This document shows positions 24,501-33,208 of a stretch of DNA of 64,000 bases, piece after piece. Made by a program: the position numbers and the translations under genes. A model generated the notes under the pieces. That model did no database searches and was not told where the DNA came from. It saw only the letters and a program-made list of their open reading frames with translations. The stretch covers positions 98,753 through 162,752 of the forward strand of contig JBLLNP010000008.1 in the NCBI GenBank assembly GCA_048058975.1, in the 5' to 3' direction. This stretch comes from RHLJ01 sp048058975. Lineage in GTDB: Bacteria > Bacteroidota > Rhodothermia > Balneolales > Balneolaceae. Position 1 is the stretch's first letter; every line of letters begins with the position of its first letter.

Positions 24501-25473
24501 TATTTTTGATCCATCGGTTTCCTTCAAAGAAAAAGCGCTCCAAATCTTTGAATTCCAGAAAGAGTATAATCCTGTCTTTGGGAAGTTTTGTAAAGCACTT
24601 GGAATACATCAGGTAAAAGAAGTTGAAGAAATACCGTTACTCCCGATCCAAGCTTTTAAAGACGCAGAACTTAGAACAATCAAAGAGCAACATAAAACTT
24701 CAGACCTCTTTTTCGAAAGCAGTGGCACCAGCGGGATGAACCGGAGTCGGCATTATGTTTCTGACTCCGAGCTATACAAAACATCGATCATCAAAGGAAT
24801 GGAGCAGTTCTACAACCTGGATGAATATGTGATTTTGGCTTACACACCCGGTTATAATTCCAATCCCCGTTCTTCATTGATCTGGATGTTGAATGTGCTG
24901 ATAGAAATGGATAAAACAGGTTTAAGTCGGTTTTTGGACTTAGGTAAACCATTAGATACTGAACTTCTTACTGAGATTAAATCCAGAGGCAAAAAAGTAA
25001 TGCTCTTTGGAGCAGCGTTTGGTTTGCTGGATCTGATTGAACGGGGAAAAATACAGCTCCCCAAAGACTCGATCGTAATGGAAACAGGCGGAATGAAAAC
25101 TCACCGCCGTGAGATTTCTAAAGCGGATTTACACGATCAATTAGCTCAGGGATTTAACCTCCCGAAAGAAAACATTCATTCTGAATACGGAATGACGGAG
25201 TTGTTAAGTCAGGCTTACAGCTTGGGAAGCGAGTGGTTTAAAGCAGTTCCCTGGATGAAAATCTCCATCCGAAATCCTCAAAATCCGATGGAAGAGATGC
25301 CTGTTGGAGAAGAGGGGCTTCTGGGCGTGATTGATCTTTCTAATATCTTTTCCTGTTCATTTATTTTAACAGGAGATAAAGGAGTTCAAAAAGAAAATGG
25401 TGAGTTTCAGGTGTTAGGAAGATGGAACCCACAAAACCTAAGAGGCTGTAATTTTTTAATTGATCAGGATTGA
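24493..25473 (+). CDS. LuxE-family acyl-protein synthetase / acyltransferase
   Basis: This 326-aa protein belongs to the LuxE (acyl-protein synthetase) family. It shows IPLLPIQAFKDAEL (47-60), the nucleotide-binding ESSGTSG (75-81), GAAFGLLDLIE and the EYGMTELLSQAYS motif of adenylating enzymes. A Cys seven residues before the C-terminus (Cys319 in LRGCNF) fits the acylated C-terminal Cys known in LuxE. It would activate a fatty acid with ATP and hand it to a LuxC-like reductase, encoded next. Start is GTG at 24493, overlapping the previous gene by 8 bases. No luciferase genes are present. Confidence 0.88.
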   Translation: MNSIFDPSVSFKEKALQIFEFQKEYNPVFGKFCKALGIHQVKEVEEIPLLPIQAFKDAELRTIKEQHKTSDLFFESSGTSGMNRSRHYVSDSELYKTSIIKGMEQFYNLDEYVILAYTPGYNSNPRSSLIWMLNVLIEMDKTGLSRFLDLGKPLDTELLTEIKSRGKKVMLFGAAFGLLDLIERGKIQLPKDSIVMETGGMKTHRREISKADLHDQLAQGFNLPKENIHSEYGMTELLSQAYSLGSEWFKAVPWMKISIRNPQNPMEEMPVGEEGLLGVIDLSNIFSCSFILTGDKGVQKENGEFQVLGRWNPQNLRGCNFLIDQD

Positions 25474-25526
25474 AATCAATGATCAATTAAAAATTATACA
25501 ATTAAGAATTAAATATTTACACCTTT

Positions 25527-25616
25527 GTCATCCTGAGGATACTTCCGAAGGATCTGCAAAGTTTATTGAAAGCTGAGATCAAATTGCGAAGATTCTTCGC
25601 TCTCGCTTAGAATGAC
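25527..25616. repeat. interspersed palindromic repeat (copy B)
   Basis: GTCATCCTGAGG...CGAAGGATCTGC on the left and GAAGATTCTTCGCTC...AGAATGAC on the right form the same type of imperfect palindrome as 22307-22391, sharing the TTCCGAAGGATCTGCA-like block. It separates the LuxE-like and LuxC-like genes. Confidence 0.72.
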
Positions 25617-25621
25617 TCAAT

Positions 25622-26662
25622 ATGATGAATATCCAAAACCACATATCTAAAATAGCACAGGCAGCACGAAATTGGCTTCAACCAGATAATCTGGAACTAA
25701 AAAAAGCTATTGAGCAAACGGTTGATGAAGGACTATTCAGTTTTGAAGACATCAAATTTCAGATCAGAGCTTTAAAACAGAATATCGATTCCGGTCAGGT
25801 TGAAGAATGGGCAATGAGAGCAGGACTAGGGGAACCCAAGAATTCTATTGGGAGAAAAGTACTGTGCCTACATGCAGGAAATATCCCCTTGGTTGGATTT
25901 CAGGATGCATTAGGAACTATTCTATCCGGCACGGATTACTATGGAAAGCTGTCAAAAAAAGACCCGTACTTGATGCCAACTTTTATGAAAGAGGTAGAGA
26001 AATCAGGAATTGAAACCTCTATCAGATATTCAACGAATCTGAATGAGTTTCAGGGCATAAAGGTGGATAAAGTATTATTTGCAGGTTCCTCAGAATCCGT
26101 TCCAAAAGTAAATGAAGAACTTAACAGGCTGGGTTTAATTGCTTCAGAAACTGAACTCGTGATTCGAACGGCAAAATTCTCAATGGCGTATATCACCAAT
26201 GAAGAATCGGAAGTGATCAAAGACTTGGTAGAAGCCATTTTCAGGTATGGGGGACAGGGATGCAGGTCGGTTGCAGTAGTGGTAAGTCCAATTCGTTTTA
26301 ATAATCTGAAATGCCATTTCCAGGACTATATCGAATCGTTCTGGTTGAAGGACCCACAGCATAAAAAGCCCTCAGAGGCTTTGGCTTACCAATTTGCATA
26401 CAATAAAGCCATTGATCGACCACAAGCCTGGCTGGATGACTTCCTGATCCAGGAAAGCGAAGACTTCCCAGAGTTGGATTTCACCTTGCATTGGGTTCAG
26501 GGAGATGTGGAAAAGTTGAAAGAGTTAAAAGAAAAGTTTGGCACAGCAGTACAAACAGTGTACACCGCTGGAGAGAAAGTGGAAGGATTGGAGACTGAAT
26601 TTTTAAGTAAAGCTCAAACGCCAGACCTATGGTGGAAACCGGATGGGGTTGGGGTAATTTAA
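25622..26662 (+). CDS. LuxC-family acyl-CoA reductase
   Basis: This 346-aa protein is in the acyl-CoA reductase (LuxC) family of aldehyde-dehydrogenase-like enzymes that reduce activated fatty acids to aldehydes with NADPH. Cys214 in YGGQGCRSVAVV is the expected acyl-accepting nucleophile. VLCLHAGNIPLVGFQDAL (80-97) and VLFAGSSESV (151-160) form the cofactor region. At 346 aa it is shorter than luminous-bacteria LuxC. With the LuxE-like gene upstream it makes a fatty-aldehyde-producing pair; without luxAB its product is unlikely to serve light emission. Two candidate ATGs (MMN) sit at the very start. Confidence 0.9.
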   Translation: MMNIQNHISKIAQAARNWLQPDNLELKKAIEQTVDEGLFSFEDIKFQIRALKQNIDSGQVEEWAMRAGLGEPKNSIGRKVLCLHAGNIPLVGFQDALGTILSGTDYYGKLSKKDPYLMPTFMKEVEKSGIETSIRYSTNLNEFQGIKVDKVLFAGSSESVPKVNEELNRLGLIASETELVIRTAKFSMAYITNEESEVIKDLVEAIFRYGGQGCRSVAVVVSPIRFNNLKCHFQDYIESFWLKDPQHKKPSEALAYQFAYNKAIDRPQAWLDDFLIQESEDFPELDFTLHWVQGDVEKLKELKEKFGTAVQTVYTAGEKVEGLETEFLSKAQTPDLWWKPDGVGVI

Positions 26663-26665
26663 AAA

Positions 26666-28876
26666 TTAATTTAGTTTCCAGTTTGAGGTTTTTCTCATGA
26701 CCTTTGAACCATCTCCAATGAAATAGAATAAGTTGTTACCTAAGGGTCTTACGAAATAGTATTTCCCATCAACTTCAAATTTTTCAATAATACTTAGATC
26801 ATCTTTATTCAAAGCAATGAAAGTAGAATTAGCTCCCGATAAAAATCTTTGTGTACCTACAGAATAGAGGGAGTTAATATCATTATTAAATGAAAGATCA
26901 TATAAACTACCATATTCTAAAGTTGAAACACGGTTCAGCTCTACATTATTATCAATATCATATTTTACTATATCTTCTCTTGATAAATAATAAATAACAG
27001 TTGTACTTCCCCCTTCAAAAAGGAAATCTCGCACAATATCGGCTTCAAGTATTTGGGTAACTTTAGTAAAATTTTTGGGGTCTATTTGTATAACTTCACC
27101 TCTATCAAATCCAATTCCTTCATTTAAAAAACCATTACATAATAGTAAAGAGTTTTCTTCATTATCAGATATAACCAAATAAGAGATTGTAGTGCAAGGG
27201 TCAGCTGTTTTATTCCTGAGTTCTACTTCTTCTTTCAATTCTGAAATATCTTCATTCCATCTTTGTAGTACTACGGTGGGGTTTCCATCTTCTCCAAATT
27301 TTGAGAAGCCTAAAAGGACTTCATTACTCGTTTTTAGATAATTTATACTAAAGTAATCCAGCATTTCTGGATCACTATAACTCCCAATATAAGCCAGGGA
27401 TTCTCTGTTATACATTTCAAAGCGTATTTCTGTATCATTTGAATAATAAATAATATTATCACCTACTGATAACCCGCCTACTAAGTCATTAGTTTTTGTA
27501 TTAGATAAACCTGTTATGGAGTAGTCTTGTAAATTAATGATTTTACTACCTTGAAAAATAAAACCATTGGCTACAGTTAATGCATCATTTTCTCTATCAG
27601 GACCTAAGCTTAATCCAATATTTTTGACAATATCGAAATCCTTTTGAAAACTCATATTAGAAGTAGAATAACTTGAGTTGTAAGTTCTTGCTCTGAAATA
27701 ATAGACTTTTGAAGTGTCAAGGTTATTAATTGTATAACTATTCGTTGTCTTTGATAAGCTTCCAGAGGAGTTAAAAACTAAATTATCAGTACTCCATTCA
27801 AAATGATATAAATGTACAGGACTATTTTCGCTTGGGATATTTCCATCTCGCCAACTAATGATTGCGCTATTATTTTGATCAATTTCTAATTGATAACTGA
27901 CAGGTGGTCTCATGTGTAATACAATTTCAACTCTTTCTGAAGGTGAACCTTCAATATCTTTTTCGGAGTTTAAGGGAGCAATAAAAAATTGAAAAAGTGA
28001 AACAGAGTTATCATGTCTAGCTAGTTTACCAATTTGACCTGACTCAGTAAGTGTATCTAAAGAAACTAGTTCTGAAAAGGGGTGGTTACAGCAATTAGTT
28101 ACTCCTGCCCTTTGATAGATGATAAACTTATCTTCGAAGCTAGATCCGTCATCAAATAAAATTTCAATTTGAGCCTCATTTAAAACTTTGACTTCAAAAT
28201 TGTTTGGCAAATTATAATCAATTGAATTTGCATTTTTATTGCTGATACGTTTATAAACTTTTTCGTTAGTATAAATCAAGCTAGATATTTGAAGGTCAAT
28301 CGAGTACGCTTCATATAAGTCTATGAATGAATACTCGTCCACAGATTTATCTAGGGTATCCACAACAATCCAACCAGAAGAATTTGGGTTTCTTTTTTCA
28401 ATTAAAATTTTGTCAGAATAAAAATTACCAGCAAAAGAGCTAACTGTAATTTCGTTACCATTAGTTGTTACTTCTAGGTCAATAATGCTGCCAAATGAAA
28501 GTTTTTGAAAGAGACCTGGTAAATTTTCTTTTGAACCATCAGAATGGTATGCGGAGATTTTATAGTAAGTATTAACAGCTAAGTTTTTTGAAGAATCTGT
28601 ATAAGAAGTAGCATTTGAAAGCAGAGTGTCTATAACGATAAAATTATCATTTGTATTAAAGGATTTGCTGATGATAAATCCTTCTTCAAATTCAGAATCA
28701 TCATTCCAATTAAGAGAAACAGTTTTGTCTGGGTTGATTGACACGGAAAGATTTGAAATGTCTGGAATGAAATCAGATGAAACTGGATCATTCTCATTAT
28801 CTCTTTCAAACTCTGGAGCGGTACTACAAGATAACCCTAGAAAAAGTAGTAATATTAACAAACAGGTGTTCTGCAT
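26666..28876 (-). CDS. FN3-like repeat lipoprotein with C-terminal propeller-like region (copy 3)
   Basis: A 736-aa lipoprotein with lipobox LGLSC (Cys17) and the shared post-lipid motif APEFERDNENDPVSSDFIPD. It has repeated fibronectin-III-like units marked by NWNDDSEFEEGFIISK, LFDDGSSFEDKFIIYQ and SWRDGNIPS. The last 300 residues (from NGFIFQGSKIINL) read like a beta-propeller. It is the last gene of a five-gene operon, 20 bases after its closest paralogue. Surface-exposed anchoring in the outer membrane is likely; the ligand is unknown. Confidence 0.82.
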   Translation of the reverse strand: MQNTCLLILLLFLGLSCSTAPEFERDNENDPVSSDFIPDISNLSVSINPDKTVSLNWNDDSEFEEGFIISKSFNTNDNFIVIDTLLSNATSYTDSSKNLAVNTYYKISAYHSDGSKENLPGLFQKLSFGSIIDLEVTTNGNEITVSSFAGNFYSDKILIEKRNPNSSGWIVVDTLDKSVDEYSFIDLYEAYSIDLQISSLIYTNEKVYKRISNKNANSIDYNLPNNFEVKVLNEAQIEILFDDGSSFEDKFIIYQRAGVTNCCNHPFSELVSLDTLTESGQIGKLARHDNSVSLFQFFIAPLNSEKDIEGSPSERVEIVLHMRPPVSYQLEIDQNNSAIISWRDGNIPSENSPVHLYHFEWSTDNLVFNSSGSLSKTTNSYTINNLDTSKVYYFRARTYNSSYSTSNMSFQKDFDIVKNIGLSLGPDRENDALTVANGFIFQGSKIINLQDYSITGLSNTKTNDLVGGLSVGDNIIYYSNDTEIRFEMYNRESLAYIGSYSDPEMLDYFSINYLKTSNEVLLGFSKFGEDGNPTVVLQRWNEDISELKEEVELRNKTADPCTTISYLVISDNEENSLLLCNGFLNEGIGFDRGEVIQIDPKNFTKVTQILEADIVRDFLFEGGSTTVIYYLSREDIVKYDIDNNVELNRVSTLEYGSLYDLSFNNDINSLYSVGTQRFLSGANSTFIALNKDDLSIIEKFEVDGKYYFVRPLGNNLFYFIGDGSKVMRKTSNWKLN

Positions 28877-28896
28877 TTTATTTTGTTTATACTTCC

Positions 28897-31119
28897 TTAA
28901 TCATGAACGTAAATATTTCTCCATTGTTCTTTTACTTCGAAGATTCGAAAATTTGATTCTAGATACTGAATAACCCCATAGTTACTTCTTACATCTATAA
29001 GTAGATTCTTATCATTTAAATAAATAAAGTCATCTTTAAATTGATAAGCTGAATCATACTTATAGTAATCTATGACATTATGTCCTTCAGGTGTATGTTC
29101 AATAATGTAAACTCCATCATATACTTGACCTAATGAATAATCTGCTGAATGATATAGTCCAGTGATAGAACTAGGATAGTTATTAATTGTAATTCCCACA
29201 CTATCAATTATTTGACCTGAATTTAAATCGTATCTCACAATTCCATTCCTGTATTCATGATAACTGGAAGTAAATAGTAAAGTGTCCATTAAAAGAGACG
29301 AAGAAATAACTTGATCGAATGATGAAATTAGATTTGAATTAAAGGTATATGAGTCTTCATATTGAATAGTTCCATCTTTAAATATGTATTTTTGTAAAGA
29401 GGCATTGGTATTAAGGCGCTTAAAAAAAAGGAAAAGAGAATTAGAATTATAGTTTGTATAAAAATTACCCAAAAGATTATCATAGATGGTTTGAACAGCT
29501 CCATTTTGGAGTTCAAGTTCAAGAATTTTATGATTAATACCACCATTTATCGGATTACGAATCTGGGTACTTAGAAAAATATTTTCGCCATCTGGTGAGA
29601 ATACCAAATCTCGGGCATAATCTAAGTTTTCAATAGATAATGTCTTGACTAAGCTCTTACTGTTAGTATTATAAAGGTAAATTTTATCCTCATTGCCTCT
29701 CCAGTCATATAGCGCAAATGTTTCTCCTGTTTTGTTCATCTTAATGTACTCAACATTCTTTTCAGTTGGAGTTGGGATACGGGTAGAAGAAAAATTATCA
29801 AGGTTAAAGAAATAAAGGTGATCCGCTTGGTTTTCGCTTATTCCAGCACAATAAACAAGTTGATTCGTAGAAGGTGAATATTGAAAACTATATAGCCAAT
29901 TTTCTGAATGATAGATTTTATCAACAAAAGAGAATCCTAATTTGTAATAAATAGGATAAGGAGACGAGTCATCACTTAAAGTAGCTTTCAGAACATAACT
30001 ATAATTGTTATTTTTGTTTAGATTGGAATCAATAAATATGGAGTCTCCACGCGCTAGAATTCCAATTAGATTCAATTCATTATCATTTGTGCTTCGATAT
30101 ATCTCAATGTTCCTGTCTATTGGGAATTTCTCTCTTACTAATAACTGCAGTTCAGTGTCACTTTTAGTGAAAACAGAATCGATTTCAGGGGGTGGGATAT
30201 TAGTTAAATCAAGAATATCTGATTTAGAAATAGGACTTAAAGTTTGATTTACATAACCAACTACTGAACTTGAAATTAGATCACCTTGTTCAAATGTACT
30301 TTGAATAGAAAATGAACTTCTATTCTCTGGGATCAAGTAGGTTGTTTCGTTTCCATTTATCTGAATGTTCAATTCAAATCCTTGCTCAAATTCGGAATTG
30401 TCCTCCCATGCAACAAAAAGTGAATCCACTCCGATGAGACTTTGGATTACATTAGTAGGTCCTGTAGCATTTACGCTACTCGATTTTGAAGCCTCAAGGG
30501 TTGTATCAGATTGAAATATTTTAAAAGGAGTAATAAAAAATTCTTGAATAAACCCATCTTGTGGGATTTTGATTTGGGTTGATGTTGCAGTGCTGGAAAC
30601 GACCTTGAGAAATTTAGTTTCATCTTTTAAATCGGACTTCCTGGTTATTATATAACCATCGTGAAGAGATAAATTATCACTCCAAGTTAGTTCAATTTCA
30701 TTCTCAGACTTTGATACCGAAAAACTACTTATTTCACCAAAATAAATTTCAATTTCTTGAGCTTGTGATTCTTTTTTGTCCACCACAGCTACTACTTTGT
30801 AAACAGTTGGAAAAGCTAGACTTTCTGAGGAATCAACATAAGAGGTGGAGTTAGCAGGAAGTTCTTCAATCAAAGAAAAAGAAGTATCTCCTAAAGCTTT
30901 GTAAACTTTATAACTGGTTTCGAATGAACTATTGTCTGCCCATTGTATACGAATAGAGTTCTGATTTATAATTGAATAGTTTGCATTTGTTGGAGGGTCG
31001 GGTAGGAAGTTATTACTTCCAAAGTCATTCTCATTATCTCTCTCAAACTCTGGGGCAGTACTACAAGAAAATGCTGAAAAAAGAAGGCTTGATACTATCA
31101 GGAAGCCAATGATTCTCAT
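28897..31119 (-). CDS. FN3-like repeat lipoprotein with C-terminal WD40-like propeller (copy 2)
   Basis: A 740-aa lipoprotein with lipobox SAFSC (Cys19) followed by the same APEFERDNEND motif as copy 3. FN3-like units are marked by QWADNSSFETSYKVYKA, TWSDNLSLHDGYIITR and AWEDNSEFEQGFELN. The C-terminal ~330 residues contain propeller-type strands (LVFSPDGENIFLSTQ). It overlaps the stop of the upstream PEGA-like gene by 4 bases (start at 31119), so translation is probably coupled. Paralogous to 26666-28876 and more distantly to 32140-33207. Confidence 0.82.
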   Translation of the reverse strand: MRIIGFLIVSSLLFSAFSCSTAPEFERDNENDFGSNNFLPDPPTNANYSIINQNSIRIQWADNSSFETSYKVYKALGDTSFSLIEELPANSTSYVDSSESLAFPTVYKVVAVVDKKESQAQEIEIYFGEISSFSVSKSENEIELTWSDNLSLHDGYIITRKSDLKDETKFLKVVSSTATSTQIKIPQDGFIQEFFITPFKIFQSDTTLEASKSSSVNATGPTNVIQSLIGVDSLFVAWEDNSEFEQGFELNIQINGNETTYLIPENRSSFSIQSTFEQGDLISSSVVGYVNQTLSPISKSDILDLTNIPPPEIDSVFTKSDTELQLLVREKFPIDRNIEIYRSTNDNELNLIGILARGDSIFIDSNLNKNNNYSYVLKATLSDDSSPYPIYYKLGFSFVDKIYHSENWLYSFQYSPSTNQLVYCAGISENQADHLYFFNLDNFSSTRIPTPTEKNVEYIKMNKTGETFALYDWRGNEDKIYLYNTNSKSLVKTLSIENLDYARDLVFSPDGENIFLSTQIRNPINGGINHKILELELQNGAVQTIYDNLLGNFYTNYNSNSLFLFFKRLNTNASLQKYIFKDGTIQYEDSYTFNSNLISSFDQVISSSLLMDTLLFTSSYHEYRNGIVRYDLNSGQIIDSVGITINNYPSSITGLYHSADYSLGQVYDGVYIIEHTPEGHNVIDYYKYDSAYQFKDDFIYLNDKNLLIDVRSNYGVIQYLESNFRIFEVKEQWRNIYVHD

Positions 31120-32123
31120 TTCGTACTTAAATTAACTTTCAGGTTTGCATTATTTATTACCCCGGCAACTCCGTATTCCTGAGATAGGTAAAACTCCAGT
31201 TTTTTTGGCTTTCGGTAACCGCCTTTTGGATCACTTCTGAATGCATCAAAAATATTAAATGCATAAATAATAAGGGTACTGCCGAGTAAAATTCTTCGTT
31301 GGTTGTCAAGTTTGGTAACTACATCCTGTTGATTTTCAGTCAGGTTTCCCAGAATAAATGCCTGTTCTTCATCTACGGCATTATTGTATTGGTCTCTGAG
31401 AGAAAAAAATAGTTGTTCCTCATCATTGTATTCCTGAGTCTTTTTAATAGTAGCCGATAACAATCCAACATTTAACGCTGTAAGACCAAAGCCTTTCAAA
31501 TATTGTCTCTTATAAACCTGACTTACCCCTGGAAACACAGACAGCATTATCGACACAATTTCAGAAGGCCTTCTGTAATGCTCGTAGATGGACAGACCTG
31601 GAGAAAGAGGAAATTTCACATTTTTTGAGCCGAAATCAGGATTCGTTATCGTTAGCTCTAAATTTTGGAAGGGGGAGTCAAAAGTAATGAACTCAGTTCC
31701 CAGTAATTCTCTTCCTAAGTACACCTCAGAATCATGGTCAACCACTAGCATAAAGTTTGTTCCGAAATACTTCTGAGAGGCCAGATTGCCATTTAAGGCA
31801 TCTTTCGAAAGATCGTTTGTTTTAAACGTATAGCTTATTACACGAGTTGAGTCTTTATAAACAAGACGATAAGTAGTAGTTTTAACATCAAAAGGTGGAT
31901 AGACTTCCACAACATGGGTACCCGTAACCAGCTCTATTGAATCTCCTGCTGCAACTGTTTGTTGGGTTAGAATATCCCGGTCTATAACAACTACAACAGA
32001 GTCGATATTTAACTCGAACTTGAGGAAGCCAGTTTCCTGGGCTAATAAATTGGAATGTGGCCATATGATAAGAATGGAGAAAAAAGTACAAAAAGGTATA
32101 ATATTCTTTTGTTGTAACAGCAT
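31116..32123 (-). CDS. PEGA/DUF5683-like membrane protein (copy B)
   Basis: A 335-aa protein with an N-terminal signal or anchor (IIPFCTFFSILIIW). Two PEGA-like beta repeats follow: IDSVVVVIDRDIL...GTHVVEVYPPFD (about 40-85) and DHDSEVYLGRELLGTEFITF (about 130-150). The C-terminal half has SVFPGVSQVYKRQYLKGFG (about 195-213), which is DUF5683-like, and two hydrophobic helices. It is paralogous to 33209-34195, sharing the second repeat's SE(V/I)(Y/F)L...GTE pattern. It alternates with FN3 lipoproteins in a tight operon. PEGA domains commonly occur in envelope proteins; the partner here is presumably the adjacent lipoprotein (inference). Confidence 0.78.
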   Translation of the reverse strand: MLLQQKNIIPFCTFFSILIIWPHSNLLAQETGFLKFELNIDSVVVVIDRDILTQQTVAAGDSIELVTGTHVVEVYPPFDVKTTTYRLVYKDSTRVISYTFKTNDLSKDALNGNLASQKYFGTNFMLVVDHDSEVYLGRELLGTEFITFDSPFQNLELTITNPDFGSKNVKFPLSPGLSIYEHYRRPSEIVSIMLSVFPGVSQVYKRQYLKGFGLTALNVGLLSATIKKTQEYNDEEQLFFSLRDQYNNAVDEEQAFILGNLTENQQDVVTKLDNQRRILLGSTLIIYAFNIFDAFRSDPKGGYRKPKKLEFYLSQEYGVAGVINNANLKVNLSTK

Positions 32124-32139
32124 TAGGTAAATGAAAATT

Positions 32140-33207
32140 TTAATCTGGTATTATATTTACATCGTGTAAGGTATCAGCAATCCAACCTGATCGATTAAAA
32201 TTATAGTGCAACGGATAGTACAATGGATTGGATGAATATGTTTCTCGTTTGAGTATAGAGCTTATAACGTAGGGCTGCTCAGTATTAATTTGATTAATCA
32301 AAAACTCAGTATTTTCTCCTGTAAAGTTAAATTCTCTGACTGGAGACTGACTTTCATAAATAATAAAGGAGGAATCGGAATACACTTCAGCATTCCAAAG
32401 TGAAAACATAATGCTATCAAAGGCAACAGGTGAGTCAAATGTACTAAGTGAGTCGCGATCTTCGAATGAGAGCAACGCACTATTATTAGTATTATCAAAA
32501 ACTTTGAAAGTATAATAGGGTGAAAAAATAGAATTTATTTCAACATAATTTGAGTTAAATATTGCATTCGAAAGCCTGTAATAAAGCATGTTTACAATTT
32601 CATCACTTGCAAAAGTAAATCTAACGCTTCCATAGGTAGAGGTTAGTTCTTTGGCTCCAATCTTGATAAAGTTTTCATTCTCTTTTTTAAATAACTCAAT
32701 GCTTATCCCATCAAAATTATCAAAGCCCCAATTAAAATATATATATGGTTCTTCTAAGAAAGGAGATAAAGAAGCATCAATTGTATAAGATTGCTTTATA
32801 GGTATTTCAAGAAAGGCAGGAGCTGAAAAAACAGTATCAGCGCTATTTTTTTTATAGAAACTCTCAATCCTATATATAACACCAAATGCAATGGGGTTAA
32901 TTTGGTCACTATATGAATATGTTCCAAATCTGCTAAAATCGGAAACATAATTTATCGAGCTGTAATTTAAAGTATCCGAATAAGACGTAGATATCTTAAA
33001 ACCGGATATTTCACTTCCTAAACCATCTGATAATTCCCAATAAATAAGTATAGAATTTAGATTCCTGTTTAGTTCGTAACTTATATTTTCAGGATTATTG
33101 GGGATATAATTTTTGGATTCCGGATCAAGGTTATTTTCAGGGGTAAAAAAAGGAGTTTCTTTACATGAGATGCTTACCAATATCAATATGAGTATATATC
33201 GCATCAT
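32140..33207 (-). CDS. FN3-like lipoprotein (copy 1, short)
   Basis: A 355-aa lipoprotein with lipobox VSISC (Cys15). The lipid anchor is followed by NNLDPESKNYIPNNPENI, a variant of the N.NDP.S..FIPD motif of the two longer lipoproteins downstream. The first unit (LIYWELSDGLGSEISGFKIS) is FN3-like, and a second beta-rich unit follows. It lacks the propeller region of its larger relatives. It starts one base after the stop of the upstream PEGA-like gene and is 16 bases before the next, in one operon. Confidence 0.78.
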   Translation of the reverse strand: MMRYILILILVSISCKETPFFTPENNLDPESKNYIPNNPENISYELNRNLNSILIYWELSDGLGSEISGFKISTSYSDTLNYSSINYVSDFSRFGTYSYSDQINPIAFGVIYRIESFYKKNSADTVFSAPAFLEIPIKQSYTIDASLSPFLEEPYIYFNWGFDNFDGISIELFKKENENFIKIGAKELTSTYGSVRFTFASDEIVNMLYYRLSNAIFNSNYVEINSIFSPYYTFKVFDNTNNSALLSFEDRDSLSTFDSPVAFDSIMFSLWNAEVYSDSSFIIYESQSPVREFNFTGENTEFLINQINTEQPYVISSILKRETYSSNPLYYPLHYNFNRSGWIADTLHDVNIIPD

Positions 33208-33208
33208 A

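Noticed and set aside
24493..26662. A bioluminescence (lux) operon
   Set aside because: Only LuxE-like and LuxC-like genes are present; no luxA, luxB or luxD homologue is visible in the window.
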